DNA of 64,000 bases from NCBI GenBank assembly GCA_009869945.1, contig WIXG01000008.1, positions 372,001 to 436,000 on the forward strand, read 5' to 3'. The DNA comes from Mesaphorura yosii. Lineage: Eukaryota > Arthropoda > Collembola > Poduromorpha > Tullbergiidae. The translations under genes were made by a program, and so were the position numbers. Below, piece by piece: positions 9,219-21,431 of this stretch. A model generated the notes under the pieces. The model had not been told where the DNA came from. It was given only the letters and a program-made list of their open reading frames with translations, and did not search any database. Position 1 is the first letter of the stretch. Each line of letters starts with the position of its first letter.

Positions 9219-11356
9219 TCATAAATTTTGAATCATATGATATTTCTTGAGCCCGTTCGCAGTTTTTTCGGTTTGGGCAGCGAGCTGCTCGTTTGAGCTC
9301 TCGAATTGATCCAACTGGACTTTCTGTAATAATCAGCAAGGACGAGTAAGAAAATTAGAACAACGTTTCAATACGCACAAAGACAAAATAGGAGACCACT
9401 TTGGCTTACCAAATTATTCAGTTGCTCGCTCAATTTCGTCTCCACTCCAAGAAGCATGCTTTGTGACTGACAGTCTCCTTCCAATTCTGACGCAATCAAC
9501 TTGGTACCTTTGTGAGCCATTGCGTCAAATCGTTCAAGGGTTTCAACAAACTCCAATCTTGATTCAAATGGACATGGAATTGATTCGCCCTGGTACGCCA
9601 CATTTTGACGAAGGATCTTGAATTCTTTGGATGTCGTAGAGGACAATTTACTAAGCGCGTCGTGCAATCGGTTAATTGACTTTTCTACGTCACCTGAAAG
9701 AGAATTGAATATATATGTGCCGACAAAATCTTAAAGGGGTGGGATGACGACGACTTTACAATTGCCTTACCAATTGCATTTGGATCAAGGAGCTGATTTC
9801 TTTGAGCAATGTGAATCCTTTTAGCATGTTGCATGTATTTTGTGACAAAATCCTGATTTTCATGTTTGACCTGTCTCAGTAAGGCAATGTAATTCGATTG
9901 CGGAATAGAAAGCTGGCTGTGATCTGCTCTGGAGTCTTCAAACTTCTGAGCTAATTTCTCCTCAAATGACAAGTCTTCCAGGCCCCTCTCAATGGTGCCT
10001 ACTGAGGACATGGATTGGTCAGCAATCTTGCGGTCCTTGCCTGGAAAGTGACGAAAACTTTAGCTGCTGATGTTGACGAGGCAGTTCAACTATTCAACGT
10101 ATGCATCTATTTCCCTTACCGTTAAAAGCACCCATTAAGTTCGACGAGCATGCGGGCTTTCTCCCAATTTTGGAATCTTTCTGAATCAGTTCAATCAACT
10201 TCGTCTCGCTTTTCCCTTTGGGCAGATCCCTAGACTTAATTTTCGTCAGTAATCTCAGGACATCCTCAGATTGTAGGTTTAAGTTCTTGCTGTAGTTTCT
10301 GGAGCACGATTCATCTCCACTGGCTGCTGCTTTTGTTGCCGATTTCCACTTGCCGGAACTTCCCACGCCAATACTTCCTGGTGTCTTCTTGTACCCATGA
10401 GCTGTTGCGCGGGATCCATTTACAGGCGTTCTGTGTCTGTTTGATTCCCTTGTGTTCGGAGTTGCTTGCAGCCTGTTGTTTGGAGTGTGCAGTCCTTTCC
10501 TGGCTGGTGCATGAGGTTTTGTCCCCACTTTTGGACTCATGAAAGCAACTTGCTTTCCCCGCGGGATCGAAGCTATCGAGGAACTGGACGAAACATCTCT
10601 GGCGTCACCTTGGCTCGCTTGGCTTAGAGACAAACTACAACTACTATCGCTGCTTATGCTGCTCACATTCGCCGAATTCAGCTGATGCGACACCACCTTA
10701 GCTCGAATATGTTTGTAAGTCGATGGAGACGCAGGTGAAACGAATGGCTTCTGTTTGGCAGCAGATCCTGGTGAAGGAGAATTCTTCTTTGGAATCGAAG
10801 GAGAAACCCGGGGCCCAGAGACTTTTCCATTTGTACTTGACTGAAATTCACAGAGTTTATGACGTCATCATCATTACTTTTCCATCCCGCTTAAATGAAC
10901 GATTATAATCGAATTGGCTCACCATGTCGATTAGCGCTACTGTTATTCCGGCTTCGTCGAACTAGATCTTATGAGATGATGTATGCAACAAAATCATACC
11001 AAACAAATTAAATGAAAGCAACGACTGATAAACGGTAATTGGGCTTGCTTGCTCTGAACCCTGAAATTGATTGAATATGAATGCATCAGTCAATTAGGAA
11101 GTAAACCAACAAATTATGTGTATTTACGGTGAATTCGAGTCTATGAATTCCTGTTGAACAATAAACAATACGCGGACGAAATTTTTACCGCCACTTTGTT
11201 ACCTAATCTTGAAATAACTCCAACTCCAACTGCTTGAATCACGCATTCCACATCCTTTCCTTGTCCTCTGTGTTGATTCAGTTGATGCTTCTCATGATCT
11301 CCGTTTGCTCGTCGAAATGACCGGGGTTGACCATTGACTTGTAAATATTTTGACAT
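9219..11356 (-). CDS. Unrecognised Ser/Pro-rich protein with coiled-coil C-terminus
   Basis: I reconstruct six exons on the minus strand: 11356-11189, 10961-10923 (39 nt), about 10847-10126, about 10041-9766, about 9693-9412 and about 9326-9219. All joins keep frame and use GT-AG. The first 70 residues are folded-looking (VECVIQAVGVGVISRL, then EAGITVALIDM from the 39-nt exon). Next come about 200 disordered Ser/Pro/Lys-rich residues with many SP/TP sites. The last 230 or so residues are helical and charged, with heptad-like Leu (LRQVKHENQDFV, INRLHDALSKL, LSEQLNNLKVQLDQF), ending YHMIQNL. A basic disordered N-terminus plus a coiled-coil C-terminus suits a microtubule, kinetochore or centrosome factor (HAUS8 has this layout), but I cannot assign a family. 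Confidence 0.65.
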
Positions 11357-11870
11357 CCATTTAAAACTTGAATTTTGTAAAAAGCTGCTGTACGAGACAT
11401 GTTAATAGATGATTTCTGGCACGGATTTCGCGAGAATGTACTTGCCGAGAATTTTGCAGTGCATATATTAATTGGTTCGACATCAGCGCTATTTTCCTCG
11501 TGATAACATAAGGCGGCTTCATGCAGTTTTTGGAATTATTGCCGCTTCAGGAACATCCAAAACCCGAGTGCGTGTGGCCCCGAGCCAAGTGGTTGCCGAT
11601 GCACCAGCTTCGGGTAGAGTGAGACTTGTTTAATTCGATTCTGGTGGCTCTGGCTTCGATTTTTCAATGGTCATCAACAAACTATAGGTTCCCTGTATTG
11701 TGATTTTGATTTGTAATTTCTCGGATTGATTTAATAGTAAAGCATAATTCTGAAAAAGCAACTACGGCTCAATATACGGTTATATCTTTTCTTTAAAAAC
11801 AAACCTGCCTCTTGGCTTTAATTCCAGTTATCAGTAAATATATAAAATTCCTTCACTTAATATCTTCTCC

Positions 11871-13642
11871 CTACTCTAATTCATCATCTGCGTCCTCCTG
11901 GATAATTTCTGCCTTCTTATTTTTGCCATACTTTGCTTTCATTCCCTCAATTGTCTTTTTTCGGTGTTCTTCCTTTTGCTCTAACTTCCGTTGAACATTC
12001 TCTCGCTGTATCTTCTTGCGGGTTGCCTTCAAGATTGCTTTCTTTGCTCGCTCTTTTCGCTTGGTTAATATTTCCTTGTCGGTCTTCTTACTCAGCTTGT
12101 GATATAGCACTTGCCCGTCCATTATCCCCTCTTCCACCTTAATTAGCTGCAATGGGTAAAATTAAGGAGTAAATAGGGTAGTCCATTCACCGTTCTAATT
12201 CCAATATTCACCATTCAAGCCTACCTGAAGTTTCAGTCTTGGTCCAAGCTCAACCAATTTTATTCCAACTTCATCCACTCCTTTCGTACCTCTTGTGCTG
12301 AGTTTTTGGGGCACTCCTACTGTTTCCACTGTGGCGTCCTCGCCTTCACTCTCGGAAAGGTTTCCTCCCCTGTTTTCATGCAGTCCTGATTTGAACTGAT
12401 TATACATTTTGGCATTAAATTCCTGGGTTTCCTACCTTTCGATGAATTCAGATATATCTTTACAGTTTCCTAAATTTGGAATCTTCTTATTCTTCCCCGC
12501 GAGAAGTTTCGAAATTCCACGTGAGACTCCTGATGGACGATACTAAACAGCACACGCATTACATGAAAACATTTTTAAGCCATCAAACCCTACTGATGCG
12601 AAGCTGCAACTCACGGTAATTGTGTAATGCCTGATGTCAATCGTGTCTTCGTCGTCGTTGTAGTTCACCAGCAATGCACGCCTGATGGACTTCAGCTGAA
12701 CAGTAGTAATATTAATTGAAGGAAACATGTTTTGAAATGTCGTTTGGAGAAGCTCTAATTGCTTATGCAATGGATTTCCTTCTTCGCTGTCACCACCTTC
12801 TTCAGGCGTAAAATTGTTCATTATTAGGAGAGGATGGTGGTGAAATTGGGTATCGTATGTGACCTACAAAAAGTACGCTCAGTCATTGAGAGCTATAACG
12901 AGCACACGCGCTGACTTTCGTCATACCTGTCTTTTCAATGACGACAGGATATCTCGTGCAAGTGTGTAGCTTAGAATGCGGAATGTCAGCGTTGGGCCAC
13001 GAGGAACGCGACAAATTTTCAGGTATGGACTGACTGTGGTCTTGCTTAAGACACACATGTGACTGACGTGGAAATAACTGGCGACTGAAATGTAGTCCTT
13101 CATCACATTCCCCTTCCTCATCTAATGACAAAATTTGAAACCCAAATAATTATTACATTAAGTACAGCAGGTTCACATTCGCATTACATTATTAAGTTAT
13201 TGTATGTTCACCTGTAGCTTGGACGCAGTGTACGGCTCCATAATTTTCCTGATGTCTAGGACCAGTTCCTTAATGTGCTTCCCAGACTTGCCCCGATGAA
13301 GCACAAATGAGTGAGGTGCATTCTTGTACTCCTCTGGCTCCTCCTGAGCCCACTCTACAGGTTCTGCCCCACGACCAACATGGAATTTGTCTGGCAGGTT
13401 GTTCTGTATCTGATGATGGTTGGCAAGACCGCCACGCTTCTTGAAAACACGTCCAGTTCCAGGTGCGGTTCCACGCAAGTGTTGAGGCTCCTGTTGTTTT
13501 AAGGTCCGACCTCGTTTCTTAGCCTTGGACTGAATATAACAACGATCACATTACATTACGGTGCTTCATTCATGCATGCATTTAATTGTAATAAACAATT
13601 TCGACTAGACTGATCAGAACTTACAACTCTCTTCTTCCCCAT
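11871..13642 (-). CDS. PPAN: Peter Pan / Ssf1 homologue, Brix-domain ribosome biogenesis factor
   Basis: Seven exons on the minus strand, starting MGKKRV at 13642 and ending DDELE at 11871. The Brix domain is clear: PHSFVLHRGKSGKHIKELVL, IMEPYTASKLQ, the matching segment with VPRGPTLTFRI and the sigma70-like NMFPSINITTVQLKSIRR, then IDIRHYTIT, SGVSRGISKLL and DISEFIER. The tail carries LSESEGEDA, LVELGPRLKLQLIKVEEG and a basic KRKERAKK region, as in PPAN. PPAN/Ssf1 acts in the nucleolus in 60S subunit maturation (27S pre-rRNA processing). An apparent in-frame TAG at 12434-12432 falls inside a 66-nt GT-AG intron (12435-12370) that joins DISEFIER to GGNLSESE. The gene is divergent from YARS2. 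Confidence 0.93.
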
Positions 13643-14094
13643 ATTTTCTACACGTTTCTGAAACCAATGTCAAAATTCCAAGTCCAAGTGGTTATATCGA
13701 AACAATGAGAATCTTGTCACACAAATATCGACTGGGCCCTGGGCCGGTGTGTTAATTTTTAACACGAAAGTTGGTTAAACTCTCAGCCGCAAACTCTCCT
13801 TTCGGTTTGAAGATGCCATGTGCTTTTTCGCTCGATGCCAAGATCATGAGATTCAATGAAGAGAATTGCGCGCCGTTTGTAATATGAGCCGAGTGTGCAT
13901 TTGAGAAGATAATATTAAAGTTTTCTGGTTTCAGGAAAATGTACAAATATTTCGGTGAGAGTGACCTTCTACACCGAAAATTAGACGGGACCACGGGACT
14001 TAGGAACAGGACATTGACATCCGGCAATTAATTGCCACGCTGCGCTGTCGTAGCTGAGGCGATTCGTAGTCACAAATAAGAACCCTAGTCAGTG
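13643..14094. promoter_or_regulatory. Shared divergent promoter region of PPAN and YARS2
   Basis: About 450 bases separate the PPAN start (minus) from the YARS2 start (plus), so both 5' regions must lie here. An open minus-strand frame at 13752-14027 has no splice or domain support. No TATA box was seen, which is common for housekeeping genes. Confidence 0.5.
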
Positions 14095-16010
14095 ATGTTT
14101 AACCGGCACTGCTTGCATCAGCTAATTGCGATCAACAGAATGAGTTGGAGCACGGTAATGGCCATCCCTAGGCCCTTCCGGAAACTCTTCTTGGCCAACC
14201 GCCTGCATTGGACACTCGGCACATGCGCCACCTTGCACGCTCCCTATTCTTCAGAATCGTTTGATGAGTCTAGCCCCTCCAAAACTCCCCACGTCAGTCG
14301 AAACCTGCTTCACCTAAAGAAGCGAGAGCTGATTTCCGATATTTTTCCAAATCCTGACGAGCAAGTTGATGGAACGCAGAAGTTTAGAGATGCATGCAAT
14401 TCAAGACGGGATGGACAATGGATATACTGCGGCTTCGACCCAACAGGACCCAGTCTCCACTTTGGTCATTTAGCAGTCTTGAACACCCTGCTGCACTGCT
14501 ACAGAGCTGGGCATAACATCATTATTGTTGTAAGTAACTGTGCGACTAAATCTTTCAATTACGTTATTCAATTTGTCATGACAGATTGGAGGAGCCACTG
14601 GAATGATTGGAGATCCGAGCGGAAAGAGCACGGATCGTGTGGAATTAGAGCCAAATGTAGTGCAGAACAACGTCGAAAAACTAAAGAGCGCCATTGAAAG
14701 AATATTTGCTAACTACTCCAAGTACTTTTGGAATTTTGAGAAAAATCCAGGCGGCATTACGAACCACCCAAAGGAAAAACCTCACCAGCCGTCTCTTTTG
14801 TAAGATAAAGCGTAGTCTTATAACGTTTTTCGTTTAGTAATGAAGTAGTGAACTTGTCTCTTTCAGGATACTGAATAATTTAGATTGGTACGAGGACTTG
14901 TCCGCATTAGAATTTGTCGGGAAAATTGGAAGGTTGTTCAGAATGCATGCGATGCTTGCCAGACAATCCGTTGCTTCCAGATTGAAGACTCATGCTGGCA
15001 TGTGCTATACGGAATTTTCATATCAGATTTTTCAGTCGTATGACTGGTTATATTTGTACAAGAAGTACGGATGCACTTTTCAAATTGGAGGACACGATCA
15101 AATGGGAAATATTGTTGCTGGCCACGATCTCATTAGTAGGAGTGAAAAGAAGCAAGTCTATGGTATGTTGGATGCTAAGGGTTTCAAAGATTTTTATCAA
15201 TTGATAATGAGTAACTCGTTAACTTCTTTTAGGCATTACTGTACCATTAATCACGTCTGAATCCGGTAATAAATATGGAAAGACAGCAGGCGAAGCTGTT
15301 TGGTTGGACCCTCAGAAATCGTCGCCATTCGATTTCTATCAATATTTGATGAGAACAAAAGACGCTGACATTCCTAAACTCCTTCGGATGCTGTCCCTGG
15401 ACAGAATCGAGAACATTGAGAAGATTTTGGAGAAACAGCTACAGGAACCAGAAAAGAGAGTTGCTCAAAAGAATTTGGCTGAGCAGTTGACCCGACTTGT
15501 GCATGGAGGTTAGCTTTGTGTAGTATCATTGCGCTTCAGCGCCTAAGGGAGTAAAACTTTTATATATAATGTTCTTTATCACAGAGGAGGGTCTGAAAGC
15601 TGCGATTGCAGCTACGGAAGCTTTATATGCTCAAAATATTCAATCGCTTGCACAGTTGAAACCAAATGAGATAAAGGACGTTTTCGGCAACATGAGCGAA
15701 ATTTACTTGGAACCTCAGACGACTGTGCTGGACATGGCATTGTCGGCTGGGTGCTTTCCCACAAAAGGTACATAATTCGATATTCGATCGGCAATCAGCG
15801 GACGAAAGAAAGCGAAAAGCTTAATGCATCCCGATTTTGTTTTCAGAGGATGCAATGAGAATAATTGGCGCAGGTGGATTTTCAGTCAATTACCAGAAAG
15901 TTACAAACGTGGAGGAAATGATTGTGCCGGGAGTTCATATCTTACCAAATAAAATTACCCTTGCCCGAGTGGGCAAGAAGAATTATTATGTTATCAAATG
16001 GTGCCCTTAG
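14095..16010 (+). CDS. YARS2: Tyrosyl-tRNA synthetase, mitochondrial
   Basis: Six exons: 14095-14529, 14585-14799, 14866-15162, 15233-15508, 15585-15767 and 15847-16010, with short introns and kept frame. The N-terminus is rich in Arg/His/Leu with few acidic residues (MAIPRPFRKLFLANRL), fitting a mitochondrial presequence. Class I synthetase features follow: FDPTGPSLHFGHL (HIGH-like motif), IGGATGMIGDPSGK, QIGGHDQMGNI (tyrosine and adenylate binding) and ESGNKYGKTAG, the KMSKS-equivalent loop. The C-terminal S4-like part (EDAMRIIGAGGFSVN, ITLARVGKKNYYVIKW) binds tRNA. It charges mitochondrial tRNA-Tyr. The first ATG of the ORF is used; an in-frame ATG 15 codons on is an alternative. AATAAA follows at 16042. 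Confidence 0.95.
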
Positions 16011-16041
16011 CTTATGTAATTAGCGTATAATTCATTGACTA

Positions 16042-16047
16042 AATAAA
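16042..16047 (+). terminator. Polyadenylation signal of YARS2
   Basis: AATAAA 32 bases past the YARS2 stop; the reverse-strand gene next door has its own TTTATT-encoded signal at about 16089-16094. Confidence 0.5.
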
Positions 16048-16208
16048 TTGTATTTATGCGCTCACAGTAATTTTGACATGCCGCTTTCTTTATTCCGTTT
16101 GCATTGAATGAATACGGCGAACGAAGAAGCTGAAGTCATTGCAGAACAATGGAACCAATTTAGGCGACGAAGAAGAGATAGAGAAGAGTTCAGCTACTCA
16201 GCTGCTTG

Positions 16209-16555
16209 CTAATTTGGTGACTCACGCTCGTGACAGCCGAACAACATGGGAATTGTGCTGTGGCTTCATTCAAAGAATTTCGTGGTTCGTGCTTTGTAAA
16301 TTGTAATCATGTAGAAGTTTGATCGTTGCATTACCTTACCGTCCGTCTCCACGCCGCGACGCGTATTTGATAACTTGGGTCTGGGCATGGGCACCACCAC
16401 CAGAAGCAAAAGTAAGGTAATGCTTGGATGAGTTTTCACTTCCGCTCTTGCCAGACGCAGACCGACCAAACTGAAACAAACCCCTTCGTTCGTAGGCAGC
16501 TCAACCCCATCATCAAGCTACGAACTACGTGCCGGTCTTGCATTCGGTACGACAT
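16209..16555 (-). CDS. Candidate small three-exon protein (68 residues)
   Basis: On the minus strand an ATG at 16555 opens a 27-nt exon (MSYRMQDRH). It joins at GTAGTT/TTTCAG to exon 16470-16340 (FGRSASGKSGSENSSKHYL and on to IKYASRRGDG), then at GTAAGG/CCACAG to 16257-16209 (TIPMLFGCHERESPN, stop TAG). The frame is kept at both junctions and a TTTATT (AATAAA on this strand) lies about 120 bases downstream. The middle is Gly/Ser-rich (TFASGGGAHAQTQV). It has no signal peptide and no known domain. Exon 2 is also open in a second frame, with a hydrophobic LLLLLVVV run, but that frame has no ATG. Supported by splice logic only. Confidence 0.35.
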
Positions 16556-17549
16556 GAAGCCAAGCCGTATCAGACGCTGTTAAGGTGTATTGCATTGCAG
16601 GTGTGCGTTACGTATTATTATTAAAATGACTGCTGAATTCTTTATTACTGTTGCGAGTTGTTGCAACAATACGAGAGGGTGACGTGATGTGTGTATTTTA
16701 GGAAATGGCATTGACTTGCGCGCACTGCACTTGATTCTTGTGGAATCCTGGCAGGCAAGAAGAGACAGACGAAGCAGGGTGAGGCACAGCTACCGCATCG
16801 AACCACACCGTTCGGCTGGATTCTCCTTTCATTGTTGTGGTTAGTCAGAAAATTGTACATCACCGCTTGTCATATCGTGCGTCGTGTTCTTCGCATTAAA
16901 TCCAATTGCACGCAATTCTCTCGTCCCGTGTAGTGCAACGCATCGCGAACTGTACCCAGAAACAATCAAGTGTGATTAGAGCAGCAATTCAAGTGATTGG
17001 AAAATCCTTCAATAAACTGGATTTGGACTTGCGCCGCTGGATAATTGAAGCTTGGACCAATTAAAAGTGGATTGCTTATTGCGAGAACCAATTCGCAAGT
17101 CCAATTCGCAAAGAGCGACACGCGCTGCCTGCGACTTTTGTGTAGATGTCTCCTTATCTTATCACTTGGCACAATGCTGTGTCGTGTGTGTCGTCAATTG
17201 CATGAACGACTCAATCCGTGATTGTGTGTCGACTTGAAGCTGTAATTTGCGAATTGAAATTCTGTGACCTTCAACAAACCTGGTTGGACGACTGTCCGAC
17301 TATCACAACTAGAAGTGGAATTCATTCGAAAATGTTTCATTCTCGATTGTGCTTGTGTTCTGTGTTTCTGATTCGGTGTCTCGCAGTGTATGCAACATTT
17401 TGTGCAATGCGAGCGTAGTACAGTGTGTATTTGTCTGGAAGACGGATCATAATTCTGGGTGTGAAACGTGCTCAAAATCACAACTACTGGGCTTTATCGA
17501 GAATCCAAACCTACAGGGTAGGAGTTTATAACCCTACTATCCCTGGAAG
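16556..17549. other. Intergenic region upstream of USH1G
   Basis: No supported gene. Short open frames on both strands overlap each other and lack starts or splice logic. The right end, with no in-frame coding, is likely the USH1G promoter and leader. Confidence 0.35.
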
Positions 17550-20500
17550 ATGTCATCGTCGACAGACCGATTCAACAAGTAAGTGTGGATGCAGGTTCGA
17601 ATCTGGATGCGATACGCATCAACCCATCTCATTCTAGAAAGTCTAAGAAAATATTTTCCTAAATTGCCCAATTATGATCAGATTGATTATGATTATCATT
17701 ACTACTAAATGATACTTTACTTTGCATTCTGCATTAATCTGCACGTGTAATTAAACGTGCCTCGCAATTTCAAAGGGCAAGCAAAGTCAAATCCGCAATG
17801 CTGCAGTGTGATGGTCAATTTGAGGCATTTCCTGTTTTCCACGATTACACATAATCAGGCATCGTGTATTTTTTCGTTGTACAGTACAGACGTGCAAGTC
17901 CTCGTAAGTTAGTTTCGGCATCAACGATAAGCATTTGCTTGCCAGCCATTGCCACGGCCAGGCATTTCTTTCGGTCTCTCTACTCATCCTATCATTTGAC
18001 GCCGCGATACGGTTGTTGTACTCTTGTTTAGGTTTGATATGGTTGAGTGAACTCATTTCGCCGTATTGTATTAAAAGTCCAAGTCGCACAAGCACAAGCA
18101 GTCGGCTTCAACAATTGGCCACCGCATATGCAAATTCGACTGCCGTGACTGCTGTCACGGCCAAAAAATGCAGACCCGACTTGGAGTTAGGCTGGCGAGC
18201 TGAGGTTGGCATTAATTCTGTCATGATTATAATTTAAGGTTGTTCATTTCGTGGCGTGGTAATAATAGGCTAAGCCACGCTTAACTTTAGTCGCGGCAGG
18301 CTGTATTCAGACCATGCAAATTGTGTCCATATTTCGTACGCAGTTTCCTTCCGTTTTTTGTTCAACAGCAACACAACAATTCATGGCGATGGCGAGCTCT
18401 GTAATTTTATAAAAAACAGGCGTACGAGTGCAGATTACAAAAGCGATATGCTTCAGTTTCAGCTTTCATCATATCATGTGCATCGAAGCTTGTCGCGCAA
18501 TGTGCAATAATTCTAAGTTCTCGAGAGCCTGTCCGATATGAATCAATCATTTTCCATTTTCTGAGCCATAATGCATTTGGAATAGTTTTTATACATGTTT
18601 TATGAGAGCTCAACTGCGAAATGCTAATTGTTACTATACTATGAGCACTGAAACTCGAAAGCTTATTGAATTTACGAAAACCATGTTCATATTGACGAAT
18701 GTACTCGTACGAATTTACAGGGCTGCCCGAGACGGGTACTTGGACGCGCTCAAGGAGGCGACGCGAAAGGACCTCAACAATCACGATGAAGATGGGATGA
18801 CTCCAACGTTGTGGGCATCATTCGAAGGAAACTTGGACGCACTACGGTTAATTGTTGGGAGAGGGTAAGTAATTTTACGCGAGAATAATCGGCTTTCATT
18901 TGCAAATTAAAGATTTATGCTGCCTGAGCTCGCCGTAAAAAACCGGCTCGGGCTTTCTGCCAGTATACAGTAAACTGAGGTTTACGATGATGCTTCAACT
19001 TTCTTTCTACATCATAAAAGTTTTCATCCATGATTTAAATTAAGGATTTCATCCTTCGAACACATAAATTTACAGATTCTCCCCATAAATAAATATCATT
19101 TTTTAAAATATAATTGTGATACATAAAAATACATTTATTTCCATATTTCATTCATTTTTTCCCAATATTTAAGCAGGAGTGCACAATATTATTTCCTCTT
19201 GTTCTTCATGTGAAGAATAATGTCAGAGGAGGGTGTCAAGCAGGTATTGCGGCGCAGGTATCATTTAGCCAGTCGAGGTTGACGATTTGAACAAACCAGA
19301 GCCCACTTCTTGAAAATACAGGTCAAACTTTTGACGGTTTAATATTTGTGCAAACGTAACTGTCAACCTCAGTCTGTTCGCCTGCAGGAGTGACGAAATA
19401 TTTACATCATAATATTTTCTTAACTTCGGGTATTTAAGTCGGGACGCAACATCTAAATCCTGGTCAACTTTGGCGAGTTGAAGATTTGTATTGTGTCGAA
19501 CTTGGTTCTTTATAGCAGAATCTTTCAATATGAAATCTCGGAACATGAAAAAGACGCTGTTTTAAAGTAAAATGGAGTAAATGTCTGAAGAATTTTTCCC
19601 GGTACCATTAGCGCTTAGCAATCACAATCACAATTATATTGAAAACAATTGTACTTATTTATGGGGAGAATCTGTAAATTTATGTGCTCGATATTAATAA
19701 GCCTTAAATTAAGGTTTTTGTTAGTACGAAATTATGAAAGTCGAGAACTCCTCCATTTCCAAGTCCTTAGCTGATAAGTATATCAGCACGCTTCATCTCT
19801 GCTTTGTATTTTTTCAAGTGGCGACCCAGACAAATGCGACAACTACGGTAATACAGCGCTGCATTTCGCTGCTGCGAGAGGCCACCTTAACTGCGTGTCC
19901 TTCCTGTCGAACTTCGGAGTCAATTTCTGGGCGCTTGACATCGACTTGCACACAGCCAAAGATTTGGCAGCCATTAATAACAAGAACGAAATTCTCTGCT
20001 ATCTGGATACCGCAATCGCCAAGTTCGAAGCCAAAGATAAGAAAAAGGTGAGTTTCATGCGCGTCGAGTGCAAGGGTGCAATGAAACAATACGCCTAGTT
20101 ATATACGTGAATGGGATTTCAGGTTAAGTCATTGAAAGAAAAAGCGGAGAAGGATGCTGCCAAGCGGATCAAAGAGTTTGACAAGCTGCAAAAGAAGGCA
20201 AGCAAGAACTTGGAAGAAGAGCAGAAAAAGCTGGAGAAGAAGCGTGAAAAAATGATGCGAACAGGGTCGATTGAGAATGGAAATAATGCGGATCAAAGCG
20301 AGTCAATTACGAACTTAACAAACCAGACGGGATTCTTAAGCCTAAGGAATGGGAAGGGCGGCGGCGCCGGCGACCCTTCAAGTCAAAAGTTTTCGGACTT
20401 CGTCTCTAAAGACGGGAGCAACACCAACGGTCGAAGCGCGCTGCAGAAACTGAAGCTGTCCTCGTACACTGGAGTGTACAAGAAAGTACAGCAGAGGAAG

Positions 20501-21431
20501 ACGCTGAGCGGGCGCACGCCGTCGGACTTCACTGTGGGTCAAGTCGAACCTGGTGGCAAGCGTTCGGTTCGAAGTTTGTCAGGGCTTCAGCGTGACTCTG
20601 AAATTATGTACGTACCAAAGTACGAAATGTCGGAGAACAATCCTGGGAAACGTGGAAAAATCAACGGGCTCTTTGAGGCTGGGAACGACGACGACGACGA
20701 GGGAAAAGGCGCAAACTCGGACGATGGACGGCAAAGCCAAGACAAAACTTCACACGTTCCGCCACACAGCTCGGTGTCCATATTCGAACGGCCTGGGTTC
20801 GGGTCCGTTGCTTTCAGACACACGTCTTCGTTGAGTAATTACAGTGCTGCGAACGCATTCGGCGGAATTCCGCACAAGAATGGCGAGGACGAGGATGACG
20901 ATGAAGGATCGGTGGAGTTTGACGAAGAAGAGGAGATTGAACATGAACACAACAACAACGCTCAGTCAACTAAATCGCGACTAACGGGGCCATGGGACGC
21001 AATTGATGTTCCGCAGTCCGACAATGAAGGTACGCTTTACGCAATATGCATGCTACAATTACAGGTAAACTACTCGTAATCAGTATCTAACTTATAATTC
21101 ATAATCACGCGCGTGCTGCTGTAGACGAAGGTGAAGACACAGGCGCTATGGAGCTCTTTCTGGCGGCCGCCGGCCTTCAGTCATACATCCCAATCTTCTT
21201 GAGGGAGAAACTGGATTTAGAGGTACACCGACTTATTAAATTGATCAACTCCGACATTTCTGGCACTAATTCGAACTGATTTATTCGCAGAGGCTCATGG
21301 AGATGAGTGAAGACTATTTCGAGCAGCACTTTGGCCTCGAACCCGCACCCAGGAAGAGGTTGATGAAAGCAATCAATGACCGCAAAGACGCCCTAGAAAA
21401 TCCTGGTGAAGTTTATGATAGCAGACTATAG
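17550..21431 (+). CDS. USH1G: USH1G / Sans homologue: ankyrin repeats, coiled coil, SAM domain
   Basis: Exons: 17550-17578, 18721-18864, 19819-20047, 20123-21029, 21125-21222 and 21291-21431. The short first exon (MSSSTDRFN) joins in frame to [17 protein letters not shown], matching the Sans start. Ankyrin repeats occupy residues about 10-115 ([54 protein letters not shown]). A Lys/Glu-rich coiled coil follows ([20 protein letters not shown]), then a long low-complexity, acidic region with DDDDEGKG and [12 protein letters not shown]. The SAM domain is at the C-terminus ([34 protein letters not shown]). The last residues DSRL fit a class I PDZ ligand. In vertebrates Sans scaffolds harmonin, myosin VIIa and cadherin-23 in stereocilia. 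Introns 1 and 2 are about 1 kb, unusually long here. Confidence 0.93.
19061..19686. mobile_element. Non-autonomous DNA transposon-like element with 32-bp TIRs in USH1G intron 2
   Basis: A 32-base sequence at 19061-19092, starting CACATAAATTTACAGATTCT, is perfectly reverse-complemented at 19655-19686. Similarity continues inward for about 25 more bases with mismatches. The unit is 626 bp and lies wholly within an intron. Flanks share TCGA next to each end (TTCGAA and CTCGAT), a possible short target duplication. The reverse strand holds a 93-codon open frame at 19265-19546 that I do not recognise; it is too short for a whole transposase. Confidence 0.7.

Noticed and set aside
12432-12434. In-frame TAG in Peter Pan, seeming to break the gene
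   Set aside because: A 66-nt GT-AG intron (12435-12370) removes it in phase and joins DISEFIER to GGNLSESE, matching the family.
13752-14027. 91-codon reverse open frame between PPAN and YARS2
   Set aside because: It fills the divergent promoter region, has no splice logic and no recognisable motif.
17594-17603. GGTTCGAATC, resembling a tRNA B box
   Set aside because: No matching A box or cloverleaf stems around it; it lies at the start of USH1G intron 1.
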